Below, in pieces: positions 55,461 to 64,000 of a stretch of 64,000 nucleotides of DNA (the first letter of the stretch is position 1; each line of letters starts with the position of its first letter). Where the stretch lies: assembly GCA_037349315.1 (NCBI GenBank), contig JBAIAC010000023.1, forward strand, positions 35,998,501 through 36,062,500, read 5' to 3'. The translations under genes and the position numbers were made by a program. The notes under the pieces are model-generated. The model searched no databases. It was given only the letters and a program-made list of their open reading frames with translations, and was not told the DNA's origin. Source of the stretch: Chelydra serpentina (Eukaryota > Chordata > Testudines > Chelydridae).

Positions 55461-56534
55461 GATGATTAGAACCAATTAAATTTTATTCCCAGGTCCCTCA
55501 CAGCTGTATTCTATGGGCTAGCCGTAAAAGCCCTGGCAGCGCTCATTTGATCCAGAATTCAAGAACTTCAAACTTCCTTCCAATTAAAACAGTTCCAATT
55601 TTTGGTGATATTTACAAATGATTCACCTTTTAAGTGAATTAACTGATCTTAATTGGGTTAAAATGCCCAACCAATCCTCCATCTCAACCATTTCCCCCCC
55701 CCCCCCTTTTGCTACAATAAGCACTTCAAGTGCAGGTATTGCTGAACTAGAGAATTACTTCATGCCAATTTAGAAGTGTTAGTGCAATATAGAAATACAA
55801 TGTCACACATAAGAGGGACTGCTAACTGTAAAGGGTTGTGTGTAAGAGAGACAGAGAAAAATCACAACCTCCCCCTACTCCCCCCCCCCCCACCTCCACG
55901 GCCACTATTGGAGGGCAGGATAAAGTGTAAGGTGCTGTAATAAGTATTAGAGCTCCCCCTAATGGTGTTTTTCTGGATACAGCAAGTTGGGAAACAGAAC
56001 TTCAGTTCCATGAACATTTTTGAGTTTGGGTAATTTTTTTCATCCCAAACGAGATGAAAAGCCACAATACTGTGCCTTGGAAACAGAGAAATATTCCAGC
56101 AGTGGAAACATTTTGGTGCTTCTGAAACAAAATTTGCTCCCTAGAATCCCTGGCAGCTGGGGAATTGGCTGCCTGGGAGCTGGGCAGCCCCGGGAGACTG
56201 GTTCAGCCCACCAGGCAGGGGAATCGGGAATCCTTGGGAGTCGAGCAACATGCCTGGCAGGCTACTGAGGAGCTGGGAGCCTAGAAGAGCCGAGAATCCC
56301 AGTTCCACAGCAACCCTACTTGGTGGGGAGCCAGGGCTTCCGGGTTACCTGGCTCTGTGGCACAACCAGATCTTTCCAGCAGCCTGCCAGTGGAGAGGGG
56401 CTGTAGCAAGACTGGGGAGCCTGGAATCCAAGAAGCCATGGAGAATGGTTTTCCTGCAGAAAATGTCAATGTTGTGGAAATTTAATTTTCCAATGGAAAA
56501 TATCCAACCAAGTCTAATAGCAAGTTATTTTGTC
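55461..56534. other. Unassigned; C runs at about 55,687 and 55,879
   Basis: No gene. C homopolymers at 55,687-55,700 and 55,879-55,890. 56,140-56,440 is GC-rich with repeated CTGGGAGC words but no recognisable repeat. Confidence 0.5.
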
Positions 56535-57170
56535 CTCTAAGTCACGTAGGCCATTTCCATCTCTCTCATGGCCATAGCGCACAATTTTCTCACAAAAGAC
56601 TTGCCTTCAGACTTGGTTTGCTCTCTGTCCTTGTTGTTCCAGACTCAGCAACACTGCTTATTATTTCTGTGTTTTTCATCAGACAATATTCCCTCTGACA
56701 ATATCATCTAAATAGCACTGAGTTCCCAGGATTGCTTGCAACACTTGTCCCATCGCTCTTTGCCAAATCACTGGCCCTGATGCTACTTCAAGGGGCAGTC
56801 TGTTTATTAAACTGAAGCAGTCCCTTATGGGTATTCATTGTACAACATTTAGGGCCCACCTCCATTTGTAAATAAGCACGAGTGAAGTCCAACGTTTGCG
56901 AATTTCTGCCCTCCAATAGGGTAGTGACAATATCTTCTCTCCATGGTAAGGGGTACTTGTTTACTTTGAAAAAAAGATTAATTGTTCATTTGAAACCATC
57001 CCAGATCCTTACACCCCATTCTTCTCTACCACATATACGATCAGCCCAGCCCATACACCGTGTAGTACCTTATATTCACAACTCCATTATGCTCTAACCT
57101 CCAGTTCAATTGAAAGCATAAGGACTTGCATGCACCTTAGTATCCATCTTCCAGCATTAGGGTGGCTTGA
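56535..57170 (-). pseudogene. Ty3/Gypsy reverse transcriptase fragment, decayed
   Basis: Minus-strand translation in changing frames gives VYVVEKNGV (about 57,030), SNEQLIFFSK, GGQKF, MNTHKGLLQFN-like text (about 56,810-56,840), a WQRA-like segment and CYLDDI, with YLDDI encoded at 56,714-56,700. The order matches the Gypsy RT fingers, palm and YxDD catalytic box. After it, CEKIVRYGHE resembles the Gypsy connection to RNase H. Several stops and frameshifts; no integrase or LTR nearby. This is an old RT relic, not a functional gene. Confidence 0.65.
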
Positions 57171-57188
57171 ATACCCATTAGTTTACCC

Positions 57189-57311
57189 TAGGATGACCAG
57201 ACAGCAAGTGTGAAAAATCGGGACAGGGTTGGGGAGTAATAGGAGCCTATATAAGAAAAAGCCCCAAATATCGGGACTGTCACTATAAAATCGGGACATC
57301 TGGTCACCCTA
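57189..57311. mobile_element. hAT-like MITE (123 bp), second copy
   Basis: TAGGATGACCAGACAGCAAG at the left, ATCTGGTCACCCTA at the right, and a perfect 8-bp flank GTTTACCC (57,181-57,188 and 57,312-57,319). Same length and sequence type as 47,197-47,319. Confidence 0.9.
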
Positions 57312-57319
57312 GTTTACCC

Positions 57320-57769
57320 ACACCACTACTGAAAACTGTGTCATTCCTTTCCATGGAGCCTTAAATCACTCCCATAGTTTTACTATCCCGCCAATCTTGC
57401 TCGATATTCTGTTCTATCTAGGTTCTTGTCCTGCCCACTTCAGTTGCCCACTCCATCTCTATAGTATGAGTGCCTTCCAGTAGTGCATTAAAAGATGTGA
57501 CTAACATCTGTCACATGAGATTTGCTCATTCTCTCATTTTCTCCCCCCGGGGAGAAATGGAGGAGTTGCTCCATTCCCAAATGGACCTGTTCTGCTCTAC
57601 AAATAGTCATACATGACATTTCTGATCTTTGTATTCAGCTTCATCATGCAGAATCCGTGCTGCCTTTATTTCTATGTGCGTATGACTGAAGACAAGCAAA
57701 AGAACACACAAAAGGGACAGCTCTCAATAACCTTTCACCGTCATCTGAGAGACCATTGAAGTTGAAGGC
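57320..57769. other. Unassigned sequence
   Basis: No gene. 57,460-57,530 (AGTGCCTTCCAGTAGTGCAT, ATGTGACTAACATCTGTCAC) looks like a repeat tail of unknown family. Confidence 0.4.
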
Positions 57770-57872
57770 ACTGGGCCTGATTCTCCTCTCAATTACACCA
57801 GTGCAATTCCATTGACTTCAGTGGATTTACTCCTGATTTACACCACTGTAAATGAGATCAAGATCAGACCCT
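57770..57872. repeat. Palindromic MITE-like repeat
   Basis: GGGCCTGATTCTCCTCTCAA at the left and GATCAAGATCAGACCC at the right with a central CATTGACTTCAGTGG; arms with ACACCAGTG and CACTGTAAATG are inverted. Confidence 0.6.
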
Positions 57873-58649
57873 CTTTATCCAGTTCCGACATGAAGAGATT
57901 CCCTGCCACTTGCAGTTCTTTCCAATCAATATCCGAGCTTTCCTAAGGATTTTTAAAGTTTCCATGTAGATTCATCTGTGTTCATCTACAAAACACTGCC
58001 AGAGAACCAGCAGAGAATTTTTCCTGTGGAGCCTGAACTACTGTATTCTTCCAACAAAAATGTGTCACAATTGCATTTACTTTTGTACATGCTCCATATA
58101 TGCCCTTTTAAACAACAAATTCAATGCAACTCCCCTTTGAAACAACAACAAGCATCTGCTTCATAGTCTACTCAGCCATTTATAATCAGTTGCTCACTCC
58201 GTACTTGGCTACTGGGGCATACCTTTGGAATACACCACTCTTAGCTTGGGCCACTTCTTCTGTGTCTTTTGCTGCACCCCCCTCCAAAGGAGTTTACAGG
58301 GGATGCTTCAGTGAGCCAGTTGCAGTCCTCTGATCTAGAGCCACGCAGTTCCAGAGTATGTTAGAGCTGCCCAGGAGCAGCTCTAAATTTACATTAGTGG
58401 AAGAACAGATGTACTGAGTCCATCAATACCCCAGCCCCCGGAATGCCTCCTCCCATCCCTTCTGCTGTGGGGAGGGGTGGCTGGTGTTGGAGGTGGCTAC
58501 CCCACTGGAGAATTCCCCTACTCAGGGGGAATTCTACACTGGCCATCTCTGGCCATTAAATCAGCCAGCACAAAGTGGCCCTGGCAGACTGGATAATCCT
58601 GCTCGGGGTGGATGGAATTGGTTCCAGTGATATCCCTACCTGCACAGAG
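57873..58649. other. Unassigned sequence
   Basis: No gene. GGAGAATTCCCCTACTCAGG with GGGGAATTC forms a small hairpin at 58,507-58,532. Confidence 0.45.
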
Positions 58650-58797
58650 CCAGCCTGATTCTCCAGTGCCCTGCCCCTTGTATAGTCATTTACACTTTGG
58701 CAAAGCAAACACAAATTGGGTGCTAAATGTTACCAAATCAGAACTATAGCATCTGTGCATAGGAGTAAGAGACTGAACAAGTGCAGAATCAGGCCTA
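58650..58797. repeat. Palindromic MITE-like repeat
   Basis: AGCCTGATTCTCCAGTGCCC at the left, GTGCAGAATCAGGCCT at the right. Confidence 0.5.
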
Positions 58798-60209
58798 GTG
58801 TTACCAGTGCCAGCCACAACCCTTTCCTATATGAAAGATTCCTGTCCTCAATCCACTCAAGCAGTAATGCTCAGTTAAAGAGTTTCAGGCACTACTATAC
58901 CCATTATATTTTCTTCCACTTGCAGACAGGTCCACGCCACATGCCAGCTATCACAGTGCAACACCTCCATCAATCAATTGCCTTTTGAGAAACCAGGAGG
59001 AAATAATCAGACTAGATCTAGTGCATCCAATGAAAACTGTCATTGAATTAAACCTCATTGTGCCTTGCACTGGGGACTGGAGCCCAGAACTAAGGCAATA
59101 GTAGGGAGCTCAGAGAAGAGAAACAAACAATTAGGGAGCTGCCAGGATGGTCCAATGACAAGACGCTATATTTGTAGGGTGGAAATATGAAATCCGAATT
59201 GCAGGTTTCACAATGGTGTATAACTGGGAGGAGATGGGGCTGAACAGAGCTGGATTGGTTCAGTCAGTTCTGTCAAACCTGCAGCTGCAGCATGATCCTG
59301 GGTCATGATCCCAGGTGGAGAATGAGCAGCTTTATGTTGACTGAGGTCCATGGTGAGGATAACTTGAGGAAATGTGGATGTCTGTCACTATTGAGACCTT
59401 GACTTGTGGGGAATGTTGCAAGTTCTTTCCATCTTTGTCTTTAACAGTAAGTATGAATTCGCTATTCCCTTAATACTCTCCATACACACAGCAAATCAGT
59501 TCTGTATCTGAGGACATCTTGCCTATCCTTCTCTTTCCATTCCCACCCACTCCCCTTCACCTGCAATGCTGTAATGGGAGAAGAGCATGGAGTGTGACGG
59601 AGGGAGAAAGTTGCATGCTGAATCCTGGGGTTTTCATTACGGAGTGAGTGAAGAAGGGAAACAAATGGCTTTTCAGATGGGTTTAAGGTTTGGTGAATTG
59701 CTGCAGGAAGCTGAGAAAAGGAAAATATAGGCTGAATAAAAGAAACCAGACCATCCAACCCTTTCCTGAGAGTGTTAGGCACAAGTATAAGACACTATCA
59801 TTAAGAGTAGGTTTCAAAACCAATTTAAAAAACTCTTTTCCCATACAAGAACATAGAGAGCTCATCTGCATCTTGTGCCCCATTGATCAGAGGACATCAG
59901 CATGACCTGACTGTCACCTTTCAATCCCCAAATATTGGCCTGTCTATAGGAAAAGACCACAATGCAAGCTTTGTGGATTTTTATCTGTCACAACTTAAGT
60001 CCATGCAGCATATGTTCTATATTTTCCATAATATAGAGGAGGGGTTGCTCTTCAGATCTGGATCTGAACCGGGTCTGGGTAGGCCAAAGAAGGGAGTGGA
60101 GGAATTAATATTCTCCTACTCACCTGAGTAAAACAAGAGCACAGTCTAGCCTTTAGGTATTCCCTTTATATTTATGACACTTGCATAATAAAGTTAAGGG
60201 GGAGAGGGT
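58798..60209. other. Unassigned sequence
   Basis: No supported gene or repeat. ORFs of 60-106 codons lack motifs. Confidence 0.5.
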
Positions 60210-61010
60210 TGGATGCAGTGCTATAAAATCCTCTTACCAGTAAAGTGTTAAGAAATGCAGGTAGCCAGACTGACACCTGACCTGGCTGGCATCTGACCAA
60301 TAAGGGGACAAGATACTTTCAAATCTTGGGAGGGGGGAAGGTGTGTGTGGCTCTTTGTCTGAGTCAGAGTGATCTTGGAAGACAAGAAGTACCTTCAGAA
60401 AATCAATCTCCTCAACCAGTCATCTTCTCACCAAACCTCACTTTTCTAAAGTAAGTTTAGTCAGCATAGCGAGCAGGTTTCTGTTTGTTTTGCTTGGTGA
60501 GCTTTCCCTGTGTTAGAGGGAGGGGTTATTCCTGTTTTTTCTGTAACTTTAAGGTTTTGTCCAGAGGGGGAATCCCTCTGAGTTTGGAAATTGAGTACCC
60601 TGTAAAATAGTTACTATCCTGATTTTACAGAGATGATTTTACCTTCTTTGTTTTAATAAAATCCTTCTTTTAAGAAGCTGACTGTTTTCTATGGTTTTAA
60701 AACCCCGGGGGTGGGTTTTTAGATCATTGTGTAACCAATTGGTTAGGAGATTATTCTCAAGCTTCCCAGGAAAGGGGATGTACGGGCTTGAGAGGGTATT
60801 TGGGGGGGAAGGGGAACTTCAAGTGGTTCCTTTCCTGGATTCCTGTTTAAAACACTTGATGGTGGCAGTGGGAGAAGCATTTCTCAGGGTGCAGGGAATT
60901 TTGTACCTTGCGGGTTTTAACCTAAGCTGGTAGAAATAAGCTTAGGAGCTCTTCATGCGGGTCCCCACCTCTTTACCCTAGAGTTCAGAGTGGGGAGGGA
61001 ACCATGACAG
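60210..61010 (+). mobile_element. Possible solo LTR
   Basis: About 800 bp ending ACCATGACA with a poly(A) signal AATAAA at 60,655-60,660 in TTTGTTTTAATAAAATCC, followed by AACCAATTGGTTAGGAGATT and GGAGGGAACCATGACA. I recall similar text as a high-copy reptile repeat. Promoter and ends were not fixed and there is no target duplication by eye, so LTR is an inference. Confidence 0.3.
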
Positions 61011-62762
61011 CAAGTATAAATAATATGTTTTTATTTGTCAAAAGAAGTCTCACCATCCTCAGGTTGTGGTGGATGAATGAAATATAATCATGCAGAGACA
61101 TTTCCCATGGGAGGTATCAACACCAGTCAGAACAGAGGAAGTAATGCATTGACTCCCTCCACAACAAAATGGACTGTATATTTCCCCACAGCCTTCTGTT
61201 GTATGATCCAGTTTCTTCTTTGCCAGATGAGATCTTTTAGTGAAAGGCAAGGAATCCAGTTTCATCAGGAAGCCTTTGAACAAGTTGTCACCATATTGAT
61301 GATTTATGGCAGTGCAGGGGAAACACCTCATATCACCATTTGTCCTTGGACCACTCCTTGCTGCCAGTCAGTGTGAGAACTTGACCCCCTGTGGCAGCCA
61401 GAATGGTCAAAGTTGAAGTGTTCATGCAGAGATAATCAAGCCACAAGAAAAAACCTCTATCGGGAAAGGAATGTCAGCTCCTGGATGAGGATTGAATTGT
61501 TCACGACATTTCTTTACCTAAAAGAAGCAAGCTAATATAGATTACATGTTCTTATTTATTATTTTATATAATGTGCAATTTCCAGTGTAATTTCTACTCT
61601 GCTCACAACAATGTATGTGGAAATTAACTGGGAGATTAGTGAATCTTTGCTTCTTTCCAAATTCTCCAGAATAAAACCAAAACACAAATTAAAAAGGCCA
61701 CAGTAAATGAAAAAGACCATGTTATATGGTCAAAGAATGAATTGTTTCAAACTTACTCTAGTTTGGAGGTGACAAGTTTGGAAAATGCCAACCCCACTCA
61801 AACTTTGCAAGTTCAAAATTTAAAACATCACATAACCTTTTGTGGCTTATCTGAGAGAGCCTCTAAGCAGAGTATGGGGAGGGCTTCCCGTGGAGAGGGC
61901 AAAAGGGGAGAGCCAGAACATAAGACCCTAGATCAGGGAGTTAGCCAGAAGCACAAAAAAAATAAAAATAAAAAGGCGTCTTGGAAGTACCAGCTACAGA
62001 TGCACAGGATGCAAAATCATGAAGTATGATGGATGAGACACCTGGAAGTAGAGCAAAAGAGATAGAATAGGAGTTCCTGGAAGATGAAAAAGATAAGGGA
62101 CAATACAGTAAGAGCGAGAAAGAGGTAGAACCTAGGATGCTAGAATTGTGAGGGAAAAAATGGGGCAGGGATGTCAAGAGGGGTCTCTCTGAAGGGATAA
62201 TGTCAGGTATACTATAAAGAGACAGGGCTAGCAGCTCTGAACACAAGACTTGTGTTGTATAATGAAAAGTAATTTTCTAGTAAACAAACATGAGCTGGTC
62301 AAAATAATTTCAACCAAATAGAGCTTTTGAACCAGAATGAAAATGGAAACTGTGGACATTTTTTATCTTGTTCCAAATATCCTAGTTTTTCAAAGAAAAA
62401 GAGAAAATACAGAAATGTTTTGGTTTATGAAAGCTGACCACGTTTTGAGTCTTCTTTGTAACATGTTTATAGGACACCTAGAAATTATTATTTTTTAAAC
62501 CACAAATATATATAACATTTTTGACCAGCTCTAAAAAGAAACCTTCTAAATGTTCCCCAAACCGTTAAGACTCAAACTCCGCTCTGAAGATTCTCTGATC
62601 CCTGCTCCTAATGCAGTTGAACAGTAAGAAACTCTATATAGCGGTGGACTAAAGACAGTGGCCACCATTCAAGTAATTTACCTAGAATTTCTGCACAGTG
62701 TTGCTTGTGGGTAAACATTGACTTGTTGCCCTGCTTCTGAAATGATCTGGGAAAGAAAAGGT
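61011..62762. other. Unassigned sequence
   Basis: No supported gene. Overlapping ORFs at 61,059-61,376 on both strands lack motifs. Confidence 0.5.
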
Positions 62763-62785
62763 TAAAAAAAAAAAAAAAAAAAAAA
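62763..62785. repeat. A homopolymer (about 21-23 bp)
   Basis: Run of A not attached to a recognisable retrocopy. Confidence 0.85.
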
Positions 62786-63881
62786 GCAACTGCCCTGAAT
62801 CATAATTTAGAACCCAATGTAACTAAAACCACAACATTTTTGAGCACTCTTAAAATCTAGAACCACCAGTTTTTAAGGTCCTCCTCTCCTGCATTTCTTA
62901 CACGTCCATGGGAATTTTGAGTGCTCAGGGAATGCAATACCAGGAGCTCTAAAACTATATAAAGAAGAATAAAATTGGATCTGTCCTTTTCTCAGCAACC
63001 TCACAAAGTCATTCCAGGCACTAAAATGTATTCTTTTGCTGACAAGAGCTTTCTTTTTTAAAGAACCCGTTATAGTCCCCACCCCTCCTCTCCAATAATA
63101 GTTGCATTTTACAATTTTCAAAAGCTGTCAACATACCGATTCTCCACACTGAACATAGACTTTTTTCCATTATGCGTGTCGAATTACTTGTGCCACAATT
63201 AAATCTTTATTTAGCTGATGGCAGATTACCCCTGTGGCAGATTCTCATTTTTCCCCTACTAGAATGGCAATCTAATCAAATAATGGTGTGCATCTATGGG
63301 GGGGGGGGGGGAAAGACTCCAGCAACGTTTCATAAGATGGACACACTCGGCATGTTAAACTATGTCTCTATTAAGATAATTGGTTTTGTTTGATCAAAAT
63401 TGCAGACTCATACAGGATTTCTTGACTGATGATACTTATAGCCCAACATTAAAAAAATAAAGATTGTCTTTGTTTGTGAGACTGATAACGGAACGAGATG
63501 TCTGAAACAGAAGAGACGGATCCTGGTTCTACTGGGCCAAATTCAGCACTGGAAAAAGCAGTAAACGTCCTCTGAACACAATAGAAAATATCCCTGCTTG
63601 CCCTGGTGCTGCATTTAGACCTCTTTCAGAGATCGGAAGTGTTAAGGGTAACACTGTATCCACTACAGGCTTTGCCTATTAAGTAAAAGGAAAGTCTTCT
63701 TTAGTATCCCACAGAAACCCTGTCCATTTCCTCCTGCCTCATAAAACAGCCTAGCCCTGGGCTGTTACATCACATAGGTAAATGAAGTGAAATAACACAC
63801 CATCAGCACCACTAATTGGAAAACGCATACTGTTTTACTGCCTTCTAGTAACATATTCATGGGTCTAAAACTCACACTCCA
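62786..63881. other. Unassigned; G run at 63,298-63,311
   Basis: No gene. GGGCCAAATTCAGCACTGGA at 63,535 may be half of a palindromic MITE. Confidence 0.45.
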
Positions 63882-64000
63882 GATTCATAGATTATAAAGC
63901 CAGAAAGGACCATTGTGTTAATCCAGTTTGACCTCCTGCGTAACACAGGCCCTTGGACTTCCCTGAACGAATGCCTGTTTGAACAAGAGCATATATTTTA
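63882..64000 (-). mobile_element. CR1 3' end, cut by the window edge
   Basis: GATTCATAGATTATAAAGCC, AGAAAGGACCATTGTG and GACCTCCTGCGTAACACAGG are reversed CR1 3' UTR, continuing beyond the window. Confidence 0.85.

Noticed and set aside
62763..62785. Poly(A) as a processed pseudogene end
   Set aside because: No coding or mRNA-like text upstream and no flanking duplication seen.
1..64000. CRISPR array, bacterial operon or plasmid features
   Set aside because: No evenly spaced direct repeats with unique spacers, no dense coding. All evidence points to a vertebrate nuclear genome.

Overview
The window is vertebrate intergenic or intronic DNA, most likely from a cryptodiran turtle. The best marker is a short tRNA-derived SINE of the tortoise (Cry) type at 54,715-54,898, whose 3' tail matches that of a CR1 LINE. 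Supporting this are many CR1 LINEs, a Tx1-clade LINE, MIR-like SINEs and several reptile-type MITEs. I found no host protein-coding exon, rRNA, functional tRNA gene or CRISPR array. Almost everything recognisable is a transposable element or a relic of one, separated by AT-rich sequence I could not assign.

Layout. 1-7 kb: a hammerhead-ribozyme-bearing repeat, a 312-bp hAT MITE with an 8-bp target duplication, two hAT transposase 3' fragments in opposite orientation, another 8-bp-flanked non-autonomous element, old CR1/L3 sequence and a tRNA-like repeat. 7-26 kb: mostly unassigned, with a 76-bp near-perfect inverted repeat (arms about 1 kb apart), MIR-like SINEs, short palindromic MITEs, CR1 3' ends, and two palindromic elements (12.8 and 22.0 kb), each carrying a hammerhead core. 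26.08-30.52 kb: a nearly full-length, inactivated CR1 on the minus strand, with ORF1 (esterase) and ORF2 (endonuclease and reverse transcriptase) pieces. 34.8-43.46 kb: the main feature, a very GC-rich, nearly complete Tx1-clade LINE on the plus strand. Its two ORFs overlap at ATGCTAG and carry about six point or frameshift lesions. 43.57-46.37 kb: a CR1 interrupted by a second CR1 and by a hammerhead-bearing element. 47-55 kb: CR1, two 123-bp hAT-like MITEs, two CpG-rich MITEs with internal hairpins, and the Cry SINE. 56.5-57.2 kb: a decayed Ty3/Gypsy reverse transcriptase fragment, minus strand. 60.2-61.0 kb: a possible solo LTR.

How the parts relate. The coding relics represent autonomous machinery (CR1, Tx1, hAT, Gypsy) and the short elements are presumed users of such machinery. 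The clearest pairing is the Cry SINE sharing a roughly 65-bp 3' tail with CR1. The least explained theme is the set of short hammerhead-motif elements (six motif copies, three of them with an intact core), which I place tentatively with Penelope-like retroelements.
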